Origin: Moringa oleifera
Taxonomy: Eukaryota > Streptophyta > Magnoliopsida > Brassicales > Moringaceae
Reading direction: 5' to 3'
Length of the DNA: 64,000 nt
NCBI GenBank assembly: GCA_021397835.1
Contig: JAJFZO010000566.1
Location: 9,506,898-9,570,897, forward strand
Numbering within the stretch: the first letter of the stretch is position 1; every line of letters starts with the position of its first letter. Both the position numbers and the translations under genes were made by a program. Under the pieces are notes generated by a model. It had not been told where the DNA came from and did not search any database. It saw only the letters and a program-made list of their open reading frames with translations. This document shows positions 1-9,267 of this stretch, piece after piece.

Positions 1-998
1 GCTTGATAGGTTCTGACTTGCCTTTTCTACTTTTTTCTCTTATTATTTTTTTAGTGTCCAAAAGACAACAAAAATGAGGTAGGCCTAACAAAGGTCTTTT
101 CCTCTTCTTTAATGGATGGGATCATATCAAATGAAAATGATCTCGAATGAGTTGAAAGATGGTGAAAACCCAACTGCCTTGTAAGAAATTCAATCTCAAC
201 TTTAATGGCTCTGTCACCAGAACCAACAGTGGCCTCTCTAATCTGATTCCTTTCCACAAGGATGCCAAGACAATGATAATGACCTATTTTTCTTCTCAGA
301 GACTACTTGAACTGCCCGATTGATCGATGGCTCTTTAATGGTTAATTTGTCTAACCTTATTTCTTTAAAGCAGAAGAGTAGACTAGAATTTTGAAGTCAA
401 ACAACCATGGTGAAAAGGTGACAAGCACAAGTGAGAAGGAATCATCAAAGAACTAAACTAACGATCTCTTTTTATGATTAACGCTTCGGCTCACTGGCTA
501 AATCGAACTGTTTATGCCTTTTATAACTAACTCTGCTTGTAAGGAAGTTAGTCCATAGTGCTTCCTGGGCCAAAGTATTTAGAAATTACCTGTTGATTAA
601 GAAATGGAGTCAAAAGCCCAATAGGAGGCAAGAGATAGGCTTGGAGATAAATGATACTTGAGGGCTACACCGCTTTAACTAACATTGCCTTTAAGAAAAA
701 ACCTGAGAAAAGCTTAACCTCTGGGTACCAAGTTCCAGGGTTGAATCCGATCCAAAAGATAAAGTGTCAGTGCCAAGCGAGAAATTCTCTAATTCTAATT
801 GAGATCTTTGTCCTATTTCTCACCTAAGTAACTGCTAAAAGAAAGTAGTTGACTTGACGGGAATCACAAGTTTTCAATGATACGGACAATTTAAAATTGG
901 AGCTACGAAACTAAGCAGCATACTTGGATTTCAATACCTTTTTAGTCCAATCTTGCTCTTTGTACAGAGTATGAATAAGGCAAACCACCCAATCTCAA

Positions 999-1283
999 AT
1001 GAAAGATAAAGCTACGCCTCCAATCCCTCATTTGGAATTCTTGCTACCCAGTGCACTTGAACTGCGCCTATGCTTCCCATGCTTCTTCAACACAAAGAAT
1101 GGTAGATTGCTTGAGTTGTTATCCTTTGTGTTTGCCTTATTTTCTTTTTGGGGAATGCTTTACGCTAGGCTTTTTCGATCGATTTTTTTGCCATTGACTG
1201 AAATCGAAGATCGGGCCCTAAGTCTTAAGAACGAAGTGAGCCTTATCGTGCCTAAAAAAGACGTATGGGTTCCAAAAGGTTAA
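999..1283 (+). pseudogene. Unidentified reading frame, shared by both inverted-repeat arms
   Basis: A 94-codon open frame whose central part recurs on the minus strand of the right arm (34469-34696), where both encode PHLEFLLPSALELRL followed by FFNTK. The right-arm frame has an earlier start and breaks near the point where this one reads FWGMLYARLF. I do not recognise the product. The pair could be a relic of a mitochondrial chimeric ORF or chance open sequence kept by duplication. Nothing suggests current translation. Confidence 0.25.
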
Positions 1284-1688
1284 GGAGAATATGGTGTTTT
1301 GCCATTTTTCATATATTTCATCATTAGTAATCCCTTCATTATGGATCGTAAAAAATATATGCCTTAATCAGCTTCCCTAGTGGTATTGCCTTGTAACTGC
1401 CTAGCGTATGCCTTCACTTACACCACAGGTGCTCCCTCAATGCGCAGCTATGTAGAGTAGAGGAAGACACTAAGAATAAAGATTATAGCTAAGATTGTCT
1501 CAACTCCTTGCCTTGCTCAATGCTTCTCCATCAACAACAGTGGGAAGGATAGGAATAAGGGAAGGAAGAAAGAGACCATATTAGCCTAAGAAAGGAATGC
1601 TCTTAACTGCCATTGCTATCCATCTATATTCAACTATCAATGTTAATGATATAAACAAACATTCATTGCATAAACAAGTGAAAAGCAA

Positions 1689-2365
1689 TCAAAGCTTTTT
1701 TTTTTTTTTTTTTTTTGAGGAGGTTAGGTTAGGGCACAGGGATCCGTCCATGCCCATAAACACAAGATTCAGATCTATCAAACATATGATAGAGATTGGA
1801 AAAGCTATCGAAAACCTACGCCACCCCTTAACCTTACGTGCCAACTCAAATGCTTCCTTACTCATAGCTAATTTCTCAAAGTAATAAATGCGCTCAAAAT
1901 AGGCCATAGCAGTTGAGAAAGTTGTTACACGACTGAATACTCCATTACACGGTGGTATATACGGCTTAGAGCCAAGGTGTTCATAGGTCTCCTTTTAGAG
2001 CTCCATCTAGGAAGTGATAGCTAAATAGGTTTTTAAACCTAGGTCTAGAACAGCAAATAGGAAGGCTCTTTCTCCTCAAACTTACTCTCATATAATACTC
2101 CCCAAATCTTAGCCTCGGTTACCATGTTAAAAGCTACTGCTACAACACTCATCTTTTAATTCATTTTTTTTTTTACAAACCTAGGCAATTGATGATACTT
2201 TTCAATGTTTTAACCTGCTTTACTTTAGGGAAGAGTGGATGATCGGCTAGCTCTTACAGAAAGTTGTCAAAGTTGTTATGAACCCCTAATTCTACAGTGG
2301 CATGGCCGACAGCAGCCCTAAGGTCTGCCCTGATTTCATCTAAACTCCACACACATTAGTAGAAT
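1689..2365 (-). pseudogene. Unidentified degenerate coding relic, repeated in the right arm
   Basis: Read on the minus strand, protein-like stretches follow each other in several frames: DEIRADLRAAVGHATVELG near 2350-2290, MSVVAVAFNMVTEAKIWG near 2150, LFSYHFLDGALKGDL near 2030, and MSKEAFELARKVKGWRRF near 1865. The reverse-oriented copy lies at about 33280-33900. Stops and frameshifts separate the stretches in both arms. I do not recognise the family. The last stretch hints at helical repeats, but too little remains to call a PPR or TPR protein. It could be one old gene or several adjacent pieces. Confidence 0.3.
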
Positions 2366-2800
2366 TGATTCCACTTCGAAAGAACCTTGGACAGAAAAGC
2401 AAAACGTAAAAGAGGTGGCTTTCTAGAGGTTTAGTACAGGATCTCCATCAAGGGAGTACCTATTTACAACAGTTTCTTAATCAGAATTTAGGTTTTTTTT
2501 TTTTTTTTTAAAAGGATAGTAAGGTCGTCCTTTACTCCATTCCTTCCTAAAGTCAAGAATGGTAGGAAGATTAGAAAATTACATTTAAGAAACATCCTAT
2601 TATAGATTATAGAACCATGACTAACCTCTAAAGCACGAATAAAAAGTCAATCCCAATCCCACAAGGAAATCAATTCTTTTTTTCTTCTTCATGAGCTGAG
2701 TCGTATGCTAGAGATAGCCATTCAGTCAATTTTGTGCACAAGACCTTTTACTTGCCTACTGTGGTAGGTTATTAGCACACACTGGATTGATTTGATGTTT

Positions 2801-3007
2801 TCAGGATAGATTGGTACAGGTAGTTCGATCGAGTGAAGGGGGATCCTTCCTTCCATCATTCAAGACTATTCCCCTCACATTCTTATCAATCATGAATACG
2901 TAGAGTTTAGGATTAGCCAAACAAAATAGTATATTTGCTTGGGTCCATACTTTCACGCATTGTAAAAGTGACCTCCTCAACCTTCGCTTCACCTCTCCCA
3001 CTCTCAT
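2801..3007 (-). pseudogene. Unidentified short frame, paired with 32717-32944
   Basis: A 68-codon basic frame beginning MRVGEVKRRLRRSLLQ. The right-arm counterpart at 32717-32944 (plus) encodes a similar peptide, and both contain a GIVLNDGRKDP segment. The frame stayed open in both arms, but the amino acids differ at many positions and no domain is recognisable. An overlapping frame also gives protein-like sequence (EAKVEEVTFTMRESMD), so the true ancestral frame is uncertain. Confidence 0.3.
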
Positions 3008-3137
3008 CGTGAATAGGGACGAGAAACGATGGGATCAATTTCTCGTGCCCTAGCTTGGCTCACGAGGTGATTCGATTGGATTCAATCTAATTTTGTACCG
3101 TCAGGGGCTTCTTAGCTTATGTATTTACATTCATTAG

Positions 3138-3245
3138 CACTAAAAAAAAAAAAGAAAAAGATTTAGCGACTGATGAATCCGTTACTAAATTGAAACAATC
3201 TGTCACTAAATTTTTTAGCGATACATTAATGATAGGTAAAATTAG
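3138..3245. mobile_element. CACTA-like transposon terminus
   Basis: CACTA followed by a long A tract begins directly after the end of inverted-repeat homology. Copies of a short subterminal motif follow (TTTAGCGACTG, GTTACTAAATTG, GTCACTAAATT, TTTAGCGATAC). Repeated GCGAC/GTCACTAAA-type motifs next to a CACTA end are characteristic of plant CACTA (En/Spm) elements. No matching opposite terminus was found, and the end at 7131 differs in its subterminal sequence, so element length is unknown. Confidence 0.5.
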
Positions 3246-4180
3246 TAGTTAAAATCATTATCGCGAGAAAAACTAACAACTGACGAATGCTACATGAAGA
3301 ACATAAGCCAGATGACGGAACAGGAAGACCTAGGATGTAGAATATCATAACATGAGTTATTCGGCAGATTTGGATTCTTGCATAATGTCCACTGGAACGT
3401 CCATGTATTTTATCATCAACTTGATGAATTAATTTCAAGATATAAGGCTTTCCTATTATAACAGGCTATTCAAAAGGATCTCCCGTTCTTCCATCAAATA
3501 TTCTGCTTTTTCCCGGATACTCGGGTTCAAATACCCATGGATTCGCTGTTTGCTTACTGGCTTCATATAATTCAGAAAACACTAGTTTTCTCCATTATGT
3601 GTGTTTTTTTTTTTTTTAAGCAACTAGTTCGTGCTAGAAGATGATAAAGATGCAGGCTGCTCTTTATTATTTAAAAGAGTGAGGCTAATGTGGCTACTAA
3701 GCTATTTCTTTAGCAAGCTCCTACTGAGATGGGAAATTCCTCGATAAAGCTACTAGTACAAGGTGAACTCATATTGGTCAAAGTAAAAGAAAAGGAAATG
3801 GTAAAGAGACTCAGCATGGTGCTCACTAAACCTCCATAATTAATATCTAACAAGTCAAGTCTTATGTCAGTTATATAAAACACCAACACATACAAAAAAG
3901 GCTGAAACAGCTAGTCCATGGCTTAACATCGGTGGAATGTTACCTCCAATTCCCTGTATGTTCGACAGAGGGGAGGAATCCTGTTTAGTTTGTGGACAGC
4001 TATGTCGAAATAAGGCATGAAGACTACGTGAGGAACTTTTTTAATTTTCTAACTGGTGCACCAAGAAGTAGAGAAGGATCTGTGATACCCAGAAAATGGA
4101 CTTGGTACTAGACAGCTGAAAGAGAGTGTGGATGCTGCAATGTTCACCAACTTTGATAGGTATAGTATTGCGAGCAAATA
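3246..4180. other. Unassigned DNA, probably transposon interior
   Basis: Only short frames of about 60-70 codons occur here (3226-3438 and 3710-3895, both minus), with no recognisable protein similarity. The stretch lies between a CACTA-like terminus and the 182-bp tandem units and has no duplicate elsewhere in the window. I see no RNA gene, promoter or mitochondrial gene. Confidence 0.4.
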
Positions 4181-4746
4181 GAATAGAAGAGAGCTTATCG
4201 TTTCTTTTTATTACAGTGGCGAACTTGTTGTAGTCAGTCCTAAAGGAAGAACCTTGTTTTCTTCACGATTTAAATCTAATAGGCATGGCATTGGTAATCA
4301 AAGATGAGCAGGGTGCTTTTGTCAAAAGTATACGTGAAGACCACGAAAGGGAATATGAAGGCAAAGGAAGCAGATAACTTACCGTCTCTTTTTGTTACAG
4401 TGACGAGCTCCCTGTAGTCAATTATTACAGAGAACCACATGTTTCACGACTTAAATCTGATAGGCATGGCACTGGAAATCAGAGATAAGCAGGGTGGTGT
4501 TGTCAAAAATATAGTTTAAGTGCATGGAAGGGAATATGAAGCCAAAGGAAACAGAGAGCTTACCGTTTCTTTTTATTACAATGGCGAGCTTGTTGTTGTT
4601 GGTCCTAAAGGGAGAACCTTGCTTTTTCATGACTTAAATCTGGTAAGCATGGCACTAGTAATCAGAGATGAGCAGGGTGCTTTTGCCAAAAGTATAGCTT
4701 AATATATAAGTCCACGGAAGGGAATATCAAGCCAAAGGAAGCAGAG
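4181..4746 (+). repeat. Three tandem ~182-bp units with a partly preserved reading frame
   Basis: The motif TTTAAATCTRATAGGCATGGCA and its neighbours recur with starts at 4271, 4452 and 4635, giving spacings of 181 and 183 bp. A fourth unit begins at about 4712 and is cut off at 4746. The third unit is open (4520-4702): it contains GELVVVGPKGRTLLFHDLNL and MALVIRDEQGAFAKS. Units 1 and 2 carry the same frame with small indels and stops. The segment VIRDEQGAF resembles a motif in plant RNase H-like domains of retroelement origin, but the surrounding residues do not confirm that. The function is unknown. Confidence 0.7.
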
Positions 4747-5126
4747 GCCTAGGCAGTTAGAGAAGCTTTAAAATTTTCACTACAAAGTTACTTTGGAGAA
4801 ATGAATTTTCAGTCAAATTTGATGGAGATGGTGATTAATTTTAAGCAGAGAGGAAAAGGAGAGAAAGAGTTTTCCACAACTACTTAACTTTAAGAATATT
4901 AGGTAGGCAAAATCTAAGTTTACCTTCTCAAAATCTAGTGATGATTCACCAAATACTTAGATTTGATCTTTTTGTAAAGACCAAGTAGCAAGAAGAGTGG
5001 AGAAATTGCAGAGAAATGGAGATTACAGAGAGCAAAAATATTGCAAATAGTGAAGGGAAGAAAAGGGTATGTGGCGGTAAAGAAGATAACAAAGTTAGGG
5101 TTAGGTTTTTAAGTAAGTATTTATAT
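4747..5126. other. Unassigned AT-rich DNA
   Basis: No gene is recognisable. TTCACTACAAAG at about 4787-4798 resembles a CACTA start but lacks clear subterminal motifs and is not called as a terminus. A purine-rich stretch (about 4980-5080) precedes the palindrome. Confidence 0.3.
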
Positions 5127-5154
5127 TACATCAAAACGACGTCGTTTTGATGTA
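5127..5154. repeat. Perfect 28-bp palindrome with ACGACGTCGT core
   Basis: The 28 bases equal their own reverse complement. The core is AAAACGACGTCGTTTT, with TACATC on the left and GATGTA on the right. It contains ACGT, the core of many plant bZIP binding sites, and is markedly richer in CpG than its AT-rich surroundings. It could form a cruciform, be a dimeric transcription-factor site, or be a terminal piece of a small transposable element. Symmetry is read directly; function is not known. Confidence 0.8.
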
Positions 5155-6290
5155 GTGTTTTATTTTTTAATTTATTCATTTTAATTGAATCATTTAATCA
5201 TTATATGTATTAATCCAAATTTAAATTAATCAGTGTTAATTAACAACACAGAAATTGCAATTTAGACTAATAATTACAATTTATATTAACAAGCAATTAT
5301 TTATCAATTGATGCCTAATCATACATATTTTTCACTAAACAATGCAATTTGAAACAAGTTATATGTACCAATGTTTCAATCCTAAATTATTTATAACTTT
5401 CAAGTTGTTTAATTACAACTCATGGCTCATCATTGTAATTAGTACTTATATTTATTGAACAAATTAATATACTATATATTTTATAATGTATTATAATTAA
5501 TATAATGTAGTTCACTACATGATATTTAATATATTGTGAAAATATAAGATAATTAAATTCATGATTTTAAATTGGGTTACAAGCACTAATCATGATGTAT
5601 ATATGTACAATGAGATTTTCCTCTATATATCACTATATATTATAATCTACAAGTGTTTAAATTAATTTATTAAATGCATTAATATATTTTATATATTTTA
5701 TAGTACATTAAAAAATATGTTAAAAAATATATGACATGATATATTTTTAATAATAAATTAAATTTAATTATTAAAAAATATTATATATTATATACTTAAA
5801 ATACAAGAAAGCAAACTTGTGCTCTCTTACTTTTAAGTATAAGACCTTGACCATTGAAGCAAACAACCAAATGTAGTATTGTTTTCAAATGCAAATTAGA
5901 TTCTTATTTAGTTTTTAATAAATATAATTATTAATTCAAGTAGTTGAATTTTACTTTTATTGGCAATAATATATTATCAAATTAAAAATACATTTTTTAT
6001 ATATATTAAATTTGTGATTACAACAAAAATATATAAAATAACACTTAATTATACGTTAAACAATTAACTAAATTTGTCAAAAAATAAAAAAAATATTTGA
6101 TTACTCATCTCTTTTTAATTATAATAATTATATAATTAAAATAATTATGATTAACAATTTAATTATGATAAATAAATAAAAAACAATACTAAATTATTTT
6201 TAAAAAATTTACCTTCCTAGATATTATTAAATGCATTAAAAAAATATTATAAAATTTTAAAAAATTAATTAAAATTTTGAATTCAATCAA
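5155..6290. other. AT-rich region without recognisable genes
   Basis: The stretch is extremely AT-rich, with short TA-rich runs such as CTATATATCACTATATATTATA near 5620-5645. There are no open frames of note, no tRNA-like folds and no counterpart in copy B of the direct duplication. It is probably the interior of a transposable element. Confidence 0.35.
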
Positions 6291-7131
6291 TGATTCTTAT
6301 AGAAAAAACCGTAGCAAATAATAAAATTGTCATGGATAATATCCGTGACAAATTATTATAAATAATTATTATAAATTATTTTTATATTAATTATTTAAAT
6401 ATTTAAATATTATATCAAATATTAAGAAGTTTTTTTCAAAATTTCCACCAAAAAAAAACCATTGCAAACACTCAAAAAATATTACAACGAAAAATTACTG
6501 TGGCAATTAATTAAAACAATAAAAAATTATTTTAATATGTTAAATTAAAAATTACTTTAACAAAATTGACACTAAAATTTCCATGGCAAATGATGTAAAC
6601 ATTGTCACGATTTATTCCGTAGTAATATTATCGTTTAAAATAATTAAAAAATGGAAGTATATATTTTTTCAATGGATTGCCACGGTTTTGTCTTCCGTGG
6701 CAAAGGTAACAATTGATTCTCACGACAATATACCGTAACAATTGCATTATTAATTTTATTTAATTAAATTTAAAAATTTAAACATATAATTAAAATAATT
6801 ACTACGATAATATTTGTGGTAATTAAATTAATTATTTTTTAATATTAATAAAATTATATAAAAACTACCACTATAGTTTTTTATTGAAAATTTCTTAACA
6901 TTAAAAAACAAAAATATAAATGAATATTTTTTTATCAAATTTCTTACGAATTTTATTACGACAATATTCGTAAGAAATAATATGTTAAAAATTTTGATGG
7001 AATTTCCATTGGAATAATGATTTCTCATTATATAACTTTTCGTATCAATTACCGTAATAAATTTCAAAAATTCCCACGACTTTTATTTTTGTGAGAATTT
7101 TCTTTAAGAATTTCGCTGTTTTTTTGTAGTG
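6291..7131. mobile_element. CACTA-like right end with subterminal repeats
   Basis: The segment ends in TTTTTTTGTAGTG at 7131, the reverse complement of CACTACAAAAAAA. Upstream are many variants of a short motif built around CCGTGGCAA, CACGACAATA, ACCGTAACAA and their complements (near 6310, 6595, 6680, 6720, 6955, 7050). Such motif clusters beside a CACTA end are typical of plant CACTA elements. The left terminus is not identified. Immediately to the right begins DNA shared with copy B, so this element either inserted there or marks a rearrangement breakpoint. Confidence 0.6.
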
Positions 7132-8531
7132 AAATTTAAGTAAATGATTTATAATTAATTAGTTAATTAATACATAGTCAATTAATTAACATCTAATTAA
7201 TTATTTTGTAAGCACTAATAAATTAATTAAAATTTAATTATTTACTTTAAAGGCATCAAATTAATTAATTAAAATTTGAATAAATGATTAATAGCTAATT
7301 AATTAATTAATACATAATCAATTAATTAATATCTAATTAGTTCCTTTACAAGCACTAGTAAATTAATTAAAATTTAAATAATATTTAATTATTTGCTTTA
7401 CAAGCATTAAATTAATTAATTAAAATTTAAATAAATGATTAATAACTAATTAATTAATTAATACATAGTCAATATTTAATTAACAATAATTACTTTACAA
7501 GAGCTAGCAAATTAATTAAAATTTAGATAATATTTAATTATTTAATATACAATCATCTAATTAATTAAACATCTATTTAAAATTTAACTAATATTAAATT
7601 AAGTTAATTACAAAATTAATAAAAATTTTACAAAATATACCAATTAATCTTACTTAACAAAATTTATTCAAATATAAATTGATTAGAATATAAATTCATT
7701 CAACTAATATCTACTTAATTCATTAAAATGTAAATTCATGTAACCAACATCTACTGAATTCATCAATTAATATAAAAATCTTAAAAATTATCAAACAATA
7801 AATTCATCAATATATACATATTCATACCTAATATTCATCCAAATATACTTTAAAAAAAACCAAATTTCACTAATAAAAATTCACCAAACATACCTAATGA
7901 AGAAAATCTCAAAATAATATACATTCTCAATTCATTCTTCAAAATCAAAACCAAATGAAATAATTGTGAAAAAAACTTTCGTAAAAAAATTTTGAGTCTA
8001 CCTAAATACTTTCATGTTTAAATGCCAAAGATGAAGAACAAATGAAGGGGGAGAGTTTGGCTTCGCATTGTGGAGATTGAGACAAATGGGAGAGGAAAGA
8101 ACAAGAAGGGAACAATGGAGAGGGAGAGATGTGTGTAAGGGCTAGGTGGCTACTTCTCGAAAAGTGGTTGCTGCTACTTTTGGAGGAGAGATAGCTAAGT
8201 TAAAAGGCTTGGTGCAAGCCTTTAATGACAGTTCCAATAAAATTTTCATTAAAGGCTATGTAGTTTAAGCCTTTAACGACAGTTCTTGTGGAACTTTCGT
8301 TTAAGGCTTTAATCTTTTAAGCATTTAACATCAGTTCCCATGGCAATTAACATTAAATGTTGCCTTTTAATGTCAGTTAATAGTAATTGATGTTAAAAGT
8401 GTGATAAATCCCACTTCTAATATTAGTTTTAGAAGAACTAACATTAAAAAATGTTAAAGATGCTTTTAATAACAGTTCTTTCAAAAACTATCATTAAATC
8501 ACTGTTACTTATTATAATTTTTGTAATAGGG
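7132..8531. mobile_element. Truncated CACTA element, right part (copy A)
   Basis: This matches the right part of the complete element at 46551-49833. It ends in TTTTTGTAATAGGG and is followed by TGC, the target-site triplet seen in copy B. Subterminal motifs of the TTTAATGACAGTT/AACTGTCATTAAA type occur from about 8200 to 8505. The left part is missing: DNA left of 7132 belongs to a different CACTA-like end. No transposase is encoded. Confidence 0.75.
7141..7560. repeat. AT-rich tandem repeats of ~140-151 bp, copy A
   Basis: Three imperfect units begin with TAAATGATT at about 7141, 7281 and 7432. Each includes a run of TTAATTAA-type sequence, a TACATAGTCAATTAATT segment and a TTTACAAGCA segment. 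The same array occurs in copy B, so it belonged to the CACTA element before duplication. Confidence 0.7.
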
Positions 8532-9267
8532 TGCTTTAGAGTAGGTTAATTGTCAGAGACAAGAATGAGTGAATCTAGTTTAGAGAGCCTGCCTTACACA
8601 TGCTTTATTAGAATAGGGAGCATAGAGTTTCCAAGTGAAGACAAGCGCAACTATTTATTTCATATTCTCCTTATTAGCAAAGCAGGTCCACTATAAAGCC
8701 TACCGATTAAAAGTCCTTAAGAATGAGAAAGCTAACCAAAAGACAATTCCATAACCAACTCTTATTGTTGAATCGAGGGGTTTGGCTTATATCAGGCTCT
8801 AAAAGAGCTTTCTTCGAGCTAGCAATCTTTTTATCTTTTTGGGTTGCATGCCTAAGACAATGTTTTTTGTACATTGAGATAAATTGATCTTCACTATTAT
8901 TCTTCTTCCTTGTACTAGTTAATGTTTTGACTATGCTTAATATGAGTTTGTTCTTGCCCTAGATAGCTTTGAGGTTCTCGTCGATCGATTATAGAGGGTT
9001 CAACCGCTAAACTTGTTTATGCCCTACTTCGATCGAGTGTTATTTCTATAAAAAAGATTAAGCAAGAAAAATTAGAATTGGCTGTAATTGAGATTGCCTC
9101 AGCTTTGTAGGCACATGAGGAAGCGATCTAACCTCTTTTCAATTGAAATCCCAATCAAAGATAAGTTTTACCAAGGCTAGGATCTGAAAGAGAAGATTCA
9201 CTTGTCAAAATTCCAAGTGACATTTTTTCTTCAGAATCTAAAATCGAATGACTTCCTTTATTGTGAT
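8532..9267. other. Decayed DNA between the CACTA end and the MULE gene, copy A
   Basis: The stretch is collinear with 49834-50556. It has no long frames and no tRNA fold. It may hold the MULE 3' flank and mitochondrial-derived sequence, but the boundary cannot be placed. A CGATCGATTATAGAGGGTTCAA segment near 8980-9003 is conserved in copy B but does not form a recognisable tRNA. Confidence 0.35.

Larger units (their letters stand above)
1..3137. repeat. Left arm of a ~3.1-kb inverted repeat
   Basis: This segment matches the reverse complement of 32590-35655 along its whole length, with base 1 pairing with about 35655, so it may continue beyond the window's left edge. Homology ends after CATTAG at 3132-3137, exactly where a CACTA-like terminus starts. 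The arms differ by many substitutions and by mononucleotide run lengths, for example a long T run near 1697-1716. The composition resembles plant mitochondrial intergenic DNA, and I recognise no known mitochondrial gene. Plant mitochondrial genomes often carry large repeats, so the pair may predate transfer to the nucleus; that is inference. Confidence 0.85.

Noticed and set aside
1689..1907. PPR or TPR protein
   Set aside because: A single helical-looking stretch (EAFELARKVKG) is not enough; no repeated 35-residue pattern is visible.
4520..4702. RNase H domain call for the 182-bp unit
   Set aside because: Only a short VIRDEQGAF-like motif is suggestive. The catalytic acidic residues and surrounding fold cannot be identified.
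4787..4800. CACTA terminus at TTCACTACAAAG
   Set aside because: No subterminal motif cluster follows, and it matches the end at 7131 only in the first bases.
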